A DNA stretch of 64,000 nucleotides from Vicinamibacterales bacterium (lineage in GTDB: Bacteria > Acidobacteriota > Vicinamibacteria > Vicinamibacterales > UBA2999). This document shows positions 34,847 to 43,804 of this stretch, piece by piece; the stretch's first letter is position 1; every line of letters begins with the position of its first letter. The notes beneath the pieces are model-generated. The model saw only the letters and a program-made list of their open reading frames with translations. It was not told where the DNA came from and made no database searches. The position numbers and the translations under genes are program-made. Where the stretch lies: assembly GCA_041394705.1 (NCBI GenBank), contig JAWKHS010000024.1, forward strand, positions 31,595 through 95,594, read 5' to 3'.

Positions 34847-35275
34847 CTACCCCTTCTTGCGCGCGTCGAACTCGGCTCGCATCTCCGCCTCCCGCGCGAT
34901 CACCTCGGGTGCGACGTCGCCGAAGTCCTCGGGCGCGAAGATCTGGCGGATCTCGATCTCCGAGTCCTCGGCGTGCGGGTTCGGGCACTTCTTCACCCAG
35001 TCGATGGCGTCCTGGAGGCTGGCGCACTCCCAGATCCAGTACCCGGCGATGAGCTCCTTGGTCTCGGCGAACGGCCCGTCGATGACCGTGCGCTTCGGGC
35101 CTTCGAACCGCACGCGGGCGCCCCGGCTCGTGGGGTGGAGCCCCTCGCCCGCCTGCATCACGCCGGCCTTGAACAGCTCTTCGTTGAAGGCGTGCATGGC
35201 TCGCAACATCGTGGCATCCGGCATCTTGCCGGCTTCCGAGTCGGTGCTGGCCTTCACGATCACCATGAACTTCAT
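34847..35275 (-). CDS. YCII-related DGPF-domain protein
   Basis: 142 residues with the signature stretch FEGPKRTVIDGPFAETKELI (DGPF motif) and DAIDWVKKCPNP. DGPF/YCII proteins are regularly found beside ECF42 sigma factors and are likely targets of them. The gene has an ECF42-type promoter 84 nt upstream and is followed by the sigma factor gene. An enzymatic role is not established. Confidence 0.9.
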   Translation of the reverse strand: MKFMVIVKASTDSEAGKMPDATMLRAMHAFNEELFKAGVMQAGEGLHPTSRGARVRFEGPKRTVIDGPFAETKELIAGYWIWECASLQDAIDWVKKCPNPHAEDSEIEIRQIFAPEDFGDVAPEVIAREAEMRAEFDARKKG

Positions 35276-35358
35276 GTCGCTAACTCCTTCGTTGTCAGTC
35301 TGTTGGCGCGAGCCAGCCGCGTGTGGGCCATTCCCGCAGCGCCGGCTTCCATGAACAC

Positions 35359-35385
35359 GTCGAACGGGCGGGGACGAAATCGACA
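35359..35385 (-). promoter_or_regulatory. ECF42-type promoter of the DGPF gene
   Basis: On the minus strand TGTCGA (35385-35380) is followed after 17 nt by CGAC (35362-35359). The same -35, spacing and -10 appear before the DoxX gene (33511-33537). The sigma factor would therefore control its own gene, which follows the DGPF gene. Confidence 0.7.
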
Positions 35386-35423
35386 GGCGTCACTCTCGGG
35401 CCCCGGTCCCGGGTCCCGTCTCG

Positions 35424-36161
35424 CTACGACTGCAGCCGACTGCCGAGGAACCTCCGCGTCCGCTCCTCCTGCGGCCGCTCGAAGAGCGCGTCGGGCGGCC
35501 CCTGCTCCACCAGCCGCCCCTCGTCCAGGAAGAGCACGCGATCCGACACCCGGCGGGCGAAGCCCATTTCGTGCGTCACGACCACCATCGTCATGCCTTC
35601 CTCGGCCAGCTGCTGCATCACGGTGAGCACCTCGCCCACCATCTCCGGATCGATGGACGAGGTGGGCTCGTCGAAGAGCATGATCCGCGGCTGCATCGCC
35701 AGCGCCCGCGCGATGGCCGCGCGCTGCTGCTGCCCGCCCGAGAGCTGGTTCGGGTAGGCATCGCGCTTGTCCAGCAGGCCCACCTTGGCCAGGAGCGCCT
35801 CGGCGCGTGACACGGCCTCGGCCGGCGCGAGCGCCCGCAGGAGCCGCGGCGCCAGCGTGAGGTTCTGCAGCACCGTCTTGTGGGGGAAGAGGTTGAAGCG
35901 CTGGAACACCATGCCCACCTCGCGGCGGACGGTGTCGAGATTCGTGCCGTGCTCGTGCACGGCCACGCCGTGGACCAGGACGCGGCCGCTCGTGGCCTCC
36001 TCCAGACCGTTCATGCAGCGGAGCAGCGTGCTCTTCCCCGAGCCCGACGGGCCGATGACGCACACCACCTCCGCGTCGGCCACCGCGCAGGTGACGCCGC
36101 GCAGCACCTCGAGCGTGCCGAAGCGCTTCCTCAGCGCCTCAACGGAGATCGCCGCGTCCAT
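35424..36161 (-). CDS. Polar amino acid ABC transporter, ATP-binding protein
   Basis: 245 residues. Walker A GPSGSGKST (37-45), Q-loop, LSGGQQQR signature (140-147) and Walker B MLFDEPTS (161-168) are complete, close to GlnQ/HisP-type ATPases. It couples ATP hydrolysis to import with the permease and binding protein encoded upstream; its start overlaps the permease stop by 23 nt. Amino acid specificity is not evident. Confidence 0.93.
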   Translation of the reverse strand: MDAAISVEALRKRFGTLEVLRGVTCAVADAEVVCVIGPSGSGKSTLLRCMNGLEEATSGRVLVHGVAVHEHGTNLDTVRREVGMVFQRFNLFPHKTVLQNLTLAPRLLRALAPAEAVSRAEALLAKVGLLDKRDAYPNQLSGGQQQRAAIARALAMQPRIMLFDEPTSSIDPEMVGEVLTVMQQLAEEGMTMVVVTHEMGFARRVSDRVLFLDEGRLVEQGPPDALFERPQEERTRRFLGSRLQS

Positions 36162-36909
36162 ACCGGGCTTCCAGGTGGCGGACGCCCCACGCCAGCAGCA
36201 GCGTGAGCATCCAGTACAGGACCGAGATCGCGAGATACGGCTCCCAGTAGCGGGAGTAGGCGCCGGCCACGGTGCGGGCCGCGTAGGCGAGCTCCGCCAG
36301 CCCGACCGCCGAGACGAGCGACGAGTCCTTGAGCAGGGCGATCGCGTTGTTCCCGAGCGGCGGAAGCATGCGGCGGAACGCCTGCGGGAGGATGACGTGG
36401 TACATCGCCTGCCGGTAGGACAGGCCGAGCGACCGCGCGGCCTCCATCTGGCCGCGGTCGATGGACTGGATGCCCGCCCGGAAGATCTCCGAGATGTAGG
36501 CGCCGGCGTTCAGGCTGAGCGAGACGATGCCGGTGATGACGGCCCCGTAGTTCTGCCGGAGGTCGCGCGCGGCGTCGCCGGCCACGAGCCAGCCGTCGGT
36601 GGGATTGACGAAGAGCGGCACGACGGCGAAGTGCATCAGCAGGATCTGCACGAAGAGCGGGGTGCCGCGAAAGAAGCTGACGTACACGGTGGCCGGCCAC
36701 CGCAGCAGGAAGCGGCAGGCCACCCGGGCGGCGGGCCGCCGCGCGTCCGCCAGGCGGGCCAGGCCCAGCAGCAGCCCCAGCAGCGTGCCCTGGACGACGC
36801 ACACCGCCGTGACGCCCACCGTCATCCGCAGCCCTTCCCAGAAGAGGGGCGCGTACTCGCGGAGGATGTCGGCGCGGAACCAGCCGAACCAGAGGATCTG
36901 CTCGTCCAT
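36139..36909 (-). CDS. Polar amino acid ABC transporter, permease
   Basis: 256 residues with about five helices. The EAA-like coupling loop reads EAARSLGLSYRQAMYHVILP, which binds the ATPase. HisM/GlnP family. The gene lies 18 nt downstream of the binding protein gene and overlaps the ATPase gene, so the three form one operon. One permease gene implies a homodimer in the membrane. Confidence 0.92.
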   Translation of the reverse strand: MDEQILWFGWFRADILREYAPLFWEGLRMTVGVTAVCVVQGTLLGLLLGLARLADARRPAARVACRFLLRWPATVYVSFFRGTPLFVQILLMHFAVVPLFVNPTDGWLVAGDAARDLRQNYGAVITGIVSLSLNAGAYISEIFRAGIQSIDRGQMEAARSLGLSYRQAMYHVILPQAFRRMLPPLGNNAIALLKDSSLVSAVGLAELAYAARTVAGAYSRYWEPYLAISVLYWMLTLLLAWGVRHLEARYGRGDLR

Positions 36910-36927
36910 GCGCGGGACGCCGCCAGC

Positions 36928-37698
36928 TCAGCGTCTGGGCAGCGCGGGCGGGTTGGCGTTGAACCAGGAGCGATAGATCCTGGCGTAGGTGCCGTCGGCG
37001 ATGATGGCGGCCAGTCCCTTGTCGAGCGTGTCGCGCAGGGCGGCGTTGCCCTGCTTCACGACGATGCCGAAGTACTCCTTCGGCAGCGTCGGGTAGTCCA
37101 CGGCCTTCAGGCCCTTGTGCTCCTTCACCCGGTAGGCGATGACGCCGTTGTCGCCGATCGCGGCATCCACGCCGCCGTTCACGAGCTCCGAGATGATGAG
37201 GGGCGTCGTGTCGAACCGGCGGATGTTCGCGCTCGTCTTGCCGAACGCGCGCGACGCCATGTCGTCGCCCGTGCTGCCCGTCACCACGGCCACCGTCTTC
37301 CCCGCCAGGTCCTGCAGCCGCGTCACCGTGCTCGACGCCGGCACGGCGATGAGCTGCCGTGCCTCGAAGTAGGGGGCCGTGAAGTCGTAGGACTGCTTCC
37401 GGCGCTCGTTGATCGTCACACCGGACACGATGACGTCGATGTCGCCGTTGGCCAGCGACGCGAAGATCCCGACAAACGGCGTGTTCACGAGGCGTACCGT
37501 CAGGCCGGTCTTGGACGCGATGGCCGTGATCACGTCCACGTCGAAGCCCACGATCTGCCTGCGCGACGTCTCGGACGCGAACGGCGGGTAGGTGGCGCTC
37601 GTGCCGACGACGAGCGTCCGCGTCTGGGCCGCCGCCGGCGGTACGCCGACGACGGCCGCCAACCCGATCGCCAGCGACACGCAGAGCAGGCGTGGCAT
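36928..37698 (-). CDS. Polar amino acid ABC transporter, periplasmic binding protein
   Basis: 256 residues. A signal peptide (MPRLLCVSLAIGLAAVVGVP) precedes the SBP_bac_3 domain with TYPPFASETSRRQIVGFDVD, the family motif, and LANGDIDVIVSGVTINERRK. It captures the amino acid in the periplasm and hands it to the permease encoded downstream. A cystine- or glutamine-type ligand is possible but not evident. Confidence 0.92.
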   Translation of the reverse strand: MPRLLCVSLAIGLAAVVGVPPAAAQTRTLVVGTSATYPPFASETSRRQIVGFDVDVITAIASKTGLTVRLVNTPFVGIFASLANGDIDVIVSGVTINERRKQSYDFTAPYFEARQLIAVPASSTVTRLQDLAGKTVAVVTGSTGDDMASRAFGKTSANIRRFDTTPLIISELVNGGVDAAIGDNGVIAYRVKEHKGLKAVDYPTLPKEYFGIVVKQGNAALRDTLDKGLAAIIADGTYARIYRSWFNANPPALPRR

Positions 37699-37708
37699 CG
37701 CGGGCCGC

Positions 37709-38209
37709 TTACATCTGGCCTTCGTCGGCCGAGGGTCCGTAGGTGGAGGGCACCGGCACGTCGTTCAGCCGCAGGTACACGCCGAGCTGCGCGCGGTGGT
37801 GAATCATGTGGTTCATGACGAAGCTGCGGAGGACGGCCACCTTCGGCATCGTGAAGAACACCTGGTCGCCCTGGCGGAGCGTCCACGGCTTCATCATGTC
37901 GCCGTCGGCGGTGGCGGCCAGCACGGGCCGGGCCTTGGCGACCGCCTTGTCGAGCGCGGCCACGAGCTCGGCCGTGTTCGCCGGAACGAACGGCTTGTAG
38001 TCCATCTTCGCGAAGTCGAGCTCGTCGGCCTCGAGCGTGGCGTTCACCCAGCCGGGCAGCTCCGCCAGGTGGCCCGCCAGGCGGCCCATGGGCATCGACT
38101 TCGCGTGCGGCGCGTAGTCGCCCTTCCCCTCGGGCACGCGCTCGAGGGTCTTGCGGAGCGTGGCGAACTCGTGATCGAACTCGGGCAGCAGGCTGGCGGC
38201 AATCGACAT
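37709..38209 (-). CDS. DinB-family protein
   Basis: 166 residues. The helical fold has HLAELPGWV and a late HHRAQLGVYLRL, which with the first histidine gives the three-His metal site of DinB/YfiT-like proteins. Many members are bacillithiol- or mycothiol-dependent transferases or have no known role. The ATG at 38209 was preferred over 38254 by similarity of the leader. It lies 10 nt before the binding protein gene in the same direction. Confidence 0.85.
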   Translation of the reverse strand: MSIAASLLPEFDHEFATLRKTLERVPEGKGDYAPHAKSMPMGRLAGHLAELPGWVNATLEADELDFAKMDYKPFVPANTAELVAALDKAVAKARPVLAATADGDMMKPWTLRQGDQVFFTMPKVAVLRSFVMNHMIHHRAQLGVYLRLNDVPVPSTYGPSADEGQM

Positions 38210-38261
38210 GGGTCGGGATCCTCCACGGCCGCCGTCGGGCAGCCGGACCCCCAAGAATAGT

Positions 38262-40076
38262 TCAACCGGCGACTGCCGCGTCCTCGACGAGGAACCCGCC
38301 CGACTGCCGCGACCAGAGCGTCGCGTACTCGCCCTGGCGCGCGAGGAGCGCCGCGTGCGTGCCCCGCTCCACCACGCGCCCGCGTTCGAGCACGACGAGT
38401 TCGTCCATGCTGCGGACCGTGGACAGGCGGTGCGCGATCACGAGCGCCGTCCGTCCCTGCATGAGCGTCCACAGCGCGTCCTGGATGAGCGCCTCGCTCT
38501 CGGAATCGAGCGCGCTGGTGGCCTCGTCGAGGACGAGGATCGGTGCGTCCTTCAGGATGGCACGCGCGATCGCCACCCGCTGCCGCTGGCCGCCCGAGAG
38601 CTTGATGCCGCGCTCCCCGACCAGCGTGTCGTAGCCGCCGGGCAGCGCCTCGATGAACTCGGCGGCGTGGGCGAGGCGGGCCGCCCGCCGGACGTCGGCG
38701 TCGGTGGCCCCGGGACGGCCGAAGCGGATGTTGTCGGCGATGCTGCGGTGGAACATCGAGGGGTCCTGCGGCACGTAGGCAATCGCCTGCCGGAGGGCCG
38801 CCTGCGGCACCGTGTGGATGGGCTGCCCGCCGATCAGGATCTCGCCGCCCTGCAGATCGGCGAACCGGAGGAGCAGCCGCGTGAGCGTGGTCTTGCCGCC
38901 GCCCGAGCGCCCGACGAACCCGACCCTGGTGCCCGGCGCGATGGTCAGGGACAAACCGTCGAACAGGCGGGGGCCGGCGCCGTAGGCGAACGTCAGGTCG
39001 CGCAGCGCCACGCCGTAGTCGCGGGGCGTGAAGGGCGTCGCGTCGGGGGCGTCCTGGACGGCGGGCGGATCCAGCAGCAGCTCCGCGAACTGGGCCGCGT
39101 CGGTCAGGGCCGATTCGAGGACGCGGTAGATGCGATTGAACTCCCACATCACGCGCGTCACGGCGGCGTAGTAGCTGAAGGTGACGAAGATCGCCTCGAG
39201 GCCCACGCCCGACCGGCCACGCGTCCAGAGCGCCACCGAGAGCCCCAGCACGTTGGTCAGCACGTACATCGGCGCCGTGACGATGTCGATGCGCAGGTTC
39301 TGGTAGTCCCACGACCTGAGCGTCTTGGAGGCGTAGTCCCGCACGTTGGCGGCGTGGACGGCGCCCTCGTCGGGCTCGCGGGCGAAGGCGCGAACCGTCT
39401 CGGCGTTCGCGATGGAGTCGGCAAGGTGGCCGGCCATGACGTTCGACGCCGCCTCGCGGACGGTGACGAGCGCCTGGCGGCGCCTGATGCGCGGCGCCAC
39501 GAGGAGGAGCGTCAGCGCCAGCATCGACAGCAGCACCGCCACGAGAAGCGGCGAGTAGCGCCAGAGCACCGCGCCCACGAGCGTGAGCGCCATCAGATTG
39601 GCGATCACCGAGTAGGTCAGCGTGTCGAACACGTACTCGAACTGGCGCGCGAAGCCGAGCGCGCGCTTGGTGAGCGACCCGGCGAAGTTGTCGTGGAAGA
39701 ACGCCACGTCCTTGGCCAGGAGCTCGTCCATCGCCTCGACGTAGAGCGTCTCCATGCCCCGGACTTCCGCCCGCGCGATGGTGTAGCCGGCCACGCGCCA
39801 CACCAGTTCTCCGGCCGCCCACAGCGCGGCGATGGTCGCGAGGTACGGCCAGACCACGCCGGGCGTCATGGGGTCGCCGCGCGCCACCGCCGCGAGCAGG
39901 CGCGCCACGACCAGGGGTGGCCCGTAGAGCAGCAGGAGGTTGCCCGCACCGGGCAGGACGAGCGCGGCGGCGCTCAGCCAGGGACGGCGCCGCACCTGCG
40001 CCCAGTAGCGGCGCAGGACGAGCGCCAGCGCCGCGCTGGCCCGAACGGTGTCACGCCGGGCCGCGTCGGCAGGCAC
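38262..40076 (-). CDS. ABC exporter, fused membrane and ATPase domains
   Basis: 604 residues. Six membrane helices in the first 320 residues are followed by an ATPase domain with Walker A GRSGGGKTT (389-397), LSGGQRQR and Walker B LVLDEATSALDSES, as in multidrug, lipid or peptide exporters (MsbA/LmrA type). A half-transporter that would act as a homodimer. The gene starts 6 nt after the ACT gene stop and is probably cotranscribed. The exported substrate is unknown. Confidence 0.92.
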   Translation of the reverse strand: MPADAARRDTVRASAALALVLRRYWAQVRRRPWLSAAALVLPGAGNLLLLYGPPLVVARLLAAVARGDPMTPGVVWPYLATIAALWAAGELVWRVAGYTIARAEVRGMETLYVEAMDELLAKDVAFFHDNFAGSLTKRALGFARQFEYVFDTLTYSVIANLMALTLVGAVLWRYSPLLVAVLLSMLALTLLLVAPRIRRRQALVTVREAASNVMAGHLADSIANAETVRAFAREPDEGAVHAANVRDYASKTLRSWDYQNLRIDIVTAPMYVLTNVLGLSVALWTRGRSGVGLEAIFVTFSYYAAVTRVMWEFNRIYRVLESALTDAAQFAELLLDPPAVQDAPDATPFTPRDYGVALRDLTFAYGAGPRLFDGLSLTIAPGTRVGFVGRSGGGKTTLTRLLLRFADLQGGEILIGGQPIHTVPQAALRQAIAYVPQDPSMFHRSIADNIRFGRPGATDADVRRAARLAHAAEFIEALPGGYDTLVGERGIKLSGGQRQRVAIARAILKDAPILVLDEATSALDSESEALIQDALWTLMQGRTALVIAHRLSTVRSMDELVVLERGRVVERGTHAALLARQGEYATLWSRQSGGFLVEDAAVAG

Positions 40077-40081
40077 GGCGG

Positions 40082-40735
40082 TCAGAACACCCGCCGCTGC
40101 AACCGGTCCACGGTGAACTTCGCCGTGGACGCGATGGCCATGACCGTCATCACGCCGGCCTGGACGGGATCGGTCACGACGAGATCGGCGGCTTCGGGCA
40201 CGCTGCCCGCCATGTTCAGGCTGACGACCAGGAGGCCCTGCGCCCGCACCTCGCGCACGGCCTTCTCGATGTCACCGCCCATGATCGACCCGGCCAGCAC
40301 GAGCGCCTTCGCGCGCGGCAGGCGCGCCACCGCCCGGACGGCGTCGGCCAGCGGCTGCTCGCCGACGAGCGGGATGGTGTCCACGGAGATGCGCTCGCCG
40401 CGGATGTTGTGTCGGTCGGCCTCGGAGATGGCGCCGATGGCCACCTGCCCCACCTGGGCGCCGCCGCCCATGATGATGACGCGCTTGCCGTAGATGGTCT
40501 GGAGCGTGCCCACGCGCTCGACCCGGCGCACGATGGCCAGGGCCGCGAGCGCATCGACGAGGGGCTGGGCGTCGGTGCCGAGGTCCACTTCGAAGTAGAC
40601 GCGGGCCTCCTCGCCGACGGCGGTGACGATCTCGACCGATGCGATGTCGCCGTCGAAGCGGGCGATCACGCCCGTGAGCTGCGCGAGCACGCCCGGGCCG
40701 GGCGTGGCATGCACCATCAGGCCGAATCGATCCAT
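40082..40735 (-). CDS. ACT domain / DUF5612 protein
   Basis: 217 residues. The first 75 residues form an ACT-like ligand-binding domain (LMVHATPGPGVLAQLTGVIA). The rest matches DUF5612 (GKRVIIMGGGAQVGQVAIGA and ALVLAGSIMGGDIEKAV), a nucleotide-binding-like fold known mainly from archaea. It may sense an amino acid. The gene is coupled to the ABC exporter downstream, with 5 nt between them. Function unknown. Confidence 0.8.
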   Translation of the reverse strand: MDRFGLMVHATPGPGVLAQLTGVIARFDGDIASVEIVTAVGEEARVYFEVDLGTDAQPLVDALAALAIVRRVERVGTLQTIYGKRVIIMGGGAQVGQVAIGAISEADRHNIRGERISVDTIPLVGEQPLADAVRAVARLPRAKALVLAGSIMGGDIEKAVREVRAQGLLVVSLNMAGSVPEAADLVVTDPVQAGVMTVMAIASTAKFTVDRLQRRVF

Positions 40736-40753
40736 CCAGCGGTCTCCTCGACG

Positions 40754-40779
40754 CCGAGGGCTCCGCGACGAGCCCTCGG
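40754..40779 (-). terminator. Hairpin between the SRPBCC and ACT genes
   Basis: CCGAGGGCTC (40754-40763) and GAGCCCTCGG (40770-40779) form a perfect 10-bp stem with a 6-nt loop. It lies between the stop of the minus-strand SRPBCC gene and the start of the ACT gene. There is no U-tract, so it could be a weak terminator or processing site. Confidence 0.45.
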
Positions 40780-40834
40780 GTCGTGGAAGAAGCGTACTCG
40801 ATCGCCCCGGAGCGGGCGCGCTCGGAGTCGGCGA

Positions 40835-41647
40835 TCAGCGCCGCGTTGTCGCCGTGCGGGCTCCCGCGCGCGGCCGCTGCGTCGGCGAGGCAGCCGGGGC
40901 CGCCTCGACGGCGCGGGCCAGGGCCGCGAGTGCCGCCTTCCATTGGGGCCGCAGCGTCTCGATGGCACCGCGTGACGGCAGCCGGTCGTGGTCGACGTGG
41001 ACGGTGGTCCGTCCGTCGGTCCGCGGCGACAGCAGGATCTCGACGATGCCCGCGTTGCACGGGAACCGGCATGCGAGCCCCCGCGCGCGCGCCGCGAACC
41101 GGTTGCGCGCGCCGCTGCCGACACCGCTGGCCAGCGCGGCCGTCGTGGCCTCGTCGAGCGCAGATGCCCATGCCGCCCGCCGCCGAGGCGTGGTGAAGGC
41201 CGCCTTCACGGCAGTCACGGGGGCCGCCACGATCTTCGACGCGCCGAACGCGAAGCCACTCGTCCGCTGATTCACGGCCCGGAGCCCGCGCGCACGCTCG
41301 TAGGCCACGGTGATGTCCTGCGAGTACCACGAGCCCACGTCGTGCGCCTCGCGCAGGTGGCGCGCAGCGGCGGTGTGGCCGCGCTCGGCGGCGCCGAAGC
41401 GATCGAGCACCTCGAACCAGTACGAGAGCGAGTGGCCCGTGCGCTCGAGGACGCGGGCATCGGCGACGGCCCCGCGGACGTCCACCGGTGGGGTGACCGC
41501 GGCCCGGGGGCGCGCGGCTTCGGCAGGCCGCACGGACGCCGGGGGCGTGGCGGCGGTAAGCAGGTGGCGACGGGCCGTCGTGTAGCGTTCGCCCGTCTTG
41601 GACATGCGGGCGCGAACCTGGGCCTTGAACGTACGGGCGCGAGTCAT
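40835..41647 (-). CDS. SRPBCC-fold protein with basic N-terminus
   Basis: 270 residues. The first 35 residues are basic (ARTFKAQVRARMSKTGERYT); the last 170 form an SRPBCC/AHSA1-like hydrophobic-pocket domain. Proteins with this layout are found in Actinobacteria and others, without known function. The ATG at 41647 was preferred because AAGGA lies just upstream; a longer frame to 41839 would add an unlikely leader. It is monocistronic, opposite to the sugar dehydrogenase gene. Confidence 0.75.
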   Translation of the reverse strand: MTRARTFKAQVRARMSKTGERYTTARRHLLTAATPPASVRPAEAARPRAAVTPPVDVRGAVADARVLERTGHSLSYWFEVLDRFGAAERGHTAAARHLREAHDVGSWYSQDITVAYERARGLRAVNQRTSGFAFGASKIVAAPVTAVKAAFTTPRRRAAWASALDEATTAALASGVGSGARNRFAARARGLACRFPCNAGIVEILLSPRTDGRTTVHVDHDRLPSRGAIETLRPQWKAALAALARAVEAAPAASPTQRPRAGARTATTRR

Positions 41648-41943
41648 GGGGCAGTCCTTCTCCGGCCACACGATCCCCAGCCCCCGCCTGTCGATCGCGC
41701 GACCACGAAGAACCCGTATGACGGCCCGGGGTGCGAACCCCTTTGCCTCGATGGCGAGCCTCGCGGGGGGAGGCCGGGTCGAGGTGCGGCGCCAGGCCAG
41801 CGCCGCCCACACTCTGTCACCCACCGCTGCGAGGGTCAAGGGCAGGCCGAGACGCCGCGGCCGGCCCGTGCGCGCGGCACGGTATCATCGGCCCTTACCC
41901 CCACGGCGCCCCGCGCGGGCTGGATGTTCCAAGGAGTCCGTCA

Positions 41944-43236
41944 GTGACGAACCGTCTTCCCTTCACCCTCGGTCTCGGCGCCCTGCTGGCCCTGACCGCC
42001 GCGTCGCACCCGGCCGCCCAGACACCGCGCTGCGATCCCGACAACGGCGGCCTGACGCTGGCGCCGGGCTTCTGCGCGCAGGTGGTGGCCGACGATCTGG
42101 GCGCCGCCCGCAATCTCGCGGTGGCCGACAACGGCGACCTCTACGTCTCGATCCGGACCGGCCCCCGCGCCCCCGGCCAGCCGCCGCAGCCAGGGTTCAT
42201 CCTGGGGCTGCGGGACGCCGACGGCGACGGCAAGTACGAGGTGCGCGAGAAGTTCGGCACGAGCGGCGCCACCGGCCTCGTCCTGCGCAACGGCTACCTC
42301 TACTACGCGACCACGCGTTCGGTGGAGCGCTTCAAGATCACACCCGGCCAGCTCGTGCCCGCGGCCCCGGCCGAGGTGGTGGTCGGCAACTTCCCGGACC
42401 AGCGCGGTCACCAGGACAAGGACATCGCGTTCGACGACACGGGCAACCTGTTCGTGACGATCGGCCTGCCGTCGAACGCCTGCGCGCAACCCGATCGCCA
42501 GCCGAACGCGAAGGGCCTGGATCCGTGCCCGCAGCTCGAGACCGGCGGCGGCGTGTGGAAGTACAAGGCCGACGTGGTCGGCCAGACGTTCTCGCCGAAG
42601 GAGCGCTACGCCACCGGCCTGCGGCAGGGCGTGGCCATCGCGTGGCATGCCGGCTCGCTCTATCTCGCCATGAACAGCCGCGACTCGCTCGACACGATCT
42701 ATCCGGACCTCTTCACGCCGGAGGACAACCAGAACCGTCCGCTCGAGCCGCTGCTGGAACTGAAGGAGGGATCGGTCTTCGGCTGGCCCTACTGCTTCCT
42801 CGACGGCAAGACCAACCAGATGATCCTGGCGCCGGAGTACGGCGGCGACGGCAAGACGGTGGGCCGCTGCGCGCAGTTCGAGAAGCCCATCGCCGGCTAC
42901 CCCGCCCACTCGGCGCCCGTGGACCTGCAGTTCTTCAGCCACCCGGGCCTGCCGGCGAAGTATCGCGGCGGCGCGTTCATCGTGATGCACGGCTCGTGGA
43001 ACCGCGCACCCGCGCCGATGGACGGCTACAACATCCTCTACCAGCCGTTCGCGGGCGGAAAGCCGAGCGGCAAGCACGAGGTGTTCGCCGACGGCTTCGC
43101 CGGCAGGACGCCGCTGATGTCCCCGAACGACGCCGTGTCGCGCGCCAACGGCATCGCCGTCGGTCCGAAGGGCGAGCTCTACATCACCGAGAGCGTGAAG
43201 GGGAAGACCTGGCGCGTCGTCTACCGCGGCGCCTGA
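41944..43236 (+). CDS. Exported PQQ-dependent sugar dehydrogenase-like protein
   Basis: 430 residues. A signal peptide (MTNRLPFTLGLGALLALTAA, GTG start) precedes a six-bladed soluble glucose dehydrogenase-like propeller (sorbosone dehydrogenase type) with LRDADGDGKYEVREKFG, DIAFDDTGNLFVTIG and AIAWHAGSLYLAMNS. Such enzymes oxidise sugars in the periplasm using PQQ. The start was set by AAGGAG 7 nt before GTG. It lies in a unit with a small DUF2878 protein 34 nt downstream. Confidence 0.85.
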   Translation: MTNRLPFTLGLGALLALTAASHPAAQTPRCDPDNGGLTLAPGFCAQVVADDLGAARNLAVADNGDLYVSIRTGPRAPGQPPQPGFILGLRDADGDGKYEVREKFGTSGATGLVLRNGYLYYATTRSVERFKITPGQLVPAAPAEVVVGNFPDQRGHQDKDIAFDDTGNLFVTIGLPSNACAQPDRQPNAKGLDPCPQLETGGGVWKYKADVVGQTFSPKERYATGLRQGVAIAWHAGSLYLAMNSRDSLDTIYPDLFTPEDNQNRPLEPLLELKEGSVFGWPYCFLDGKTNQMILAPEYGGDGKTVGRCAQFEKPIAGYPAHSAPVDLQFFSHPGLPAKYRGGAFIVMHGSWNRAPAPMDGYNILYQPFAGGKPSGKHEVFADGFAGRTPLMSPNDAVSRANGIAVGPKGELYITESVKGKTWRVVYRGA

Positions 43237-43270
43237 CGGTCGCTCCCGGCGCCCTGACTCGCCGGCGCGG

Positions 43271-43804
43271 ATGTCAGCGAACCTCCTGAACTACGTCCTC
43301 TACCAGACGGGGTGGTTCGCGACCGTGCTGGGTGCGGCATCCGGACACGCACTGGCCGGCAGCGTCGTGGCGCTCGCCGGCCTGGGTCTTCACCTGGCGC
43401 TCTGCCGATCCCGGCGGGCCGAATGGACCCTGGTCGCAGTGGCCGGGGCGCTCGGTCTGGTGGTGGACTCGGCGCAGACGGCGCTGGGCCTGCTGACCTT
43501 CCCGTCGGGCACGCTCGCGGGCTGGCTGTGTCCTCCGTGGATCGTCGTCATGTGGATGCAGTTCGCGACGACGTTCCGGTTCGGCCTGCGCCCCCTGCTC
43601 GAGCGCCCGGCGTGGACGGCGCTGGCCGGCGCCGTCGGCGGCCCCCTGGCATACCTGGCAGGTGAGCGGATTGGAGCCGTGGCGCTCGGCGAACCCCGAG
43701 CCGCCGCCCTCGCCGTCCTGGGTGTGGTGTGGGCTGTCGCCCTGCCCACACTGGGCGCGATGGCCCGGCGCCGTGGTCCAGGCGTCTATCCGACGCGAGC
43801 CTAG
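43271..43804 (+). CDS. DUF2878 membrane protein
   Basis: 177 residues with about five helices. The start LLNYVLYQTGWFATVLGAAS and the middle LCPPWIVVMWMQFATTFRF match DUF2878 membrane proteins, which are often near cyclopropane-fatty-acid or pigment genes but have unknown function. The gene overlaps the convergent hypothetical gene by 4 nt. Confidence 0.85.
   Translation: MSANLLNYVLYQTGWFATVLGAASGHALAGSVVALAGLGLHLALCRSRRAEWTLVAVAGALGLVVDSAQTALGLLTFPSGTLAGWLCPPWIVVMWMQFATTFRFGLRPLLERPAWTALAGAVGGPLAYLAGERIGAVALGEPRAAALAVLGVVWAVALPTLGAMARRRGPGVYPTRA

Noticed and set aside
38203..38209. ATCGACA-like match at the DinB gene start as a fourth ECF42 promoter
   Set aside because: The match lies inside the first codons of the gene and no CGAC follows at 17-nt spacing.
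35767..40493. Very long open frames opposite the ABC transporter genes
   Set aside because: All are antisense to genes with complete Walker A, Walker B and signature motifs; no coding evidence of their own.
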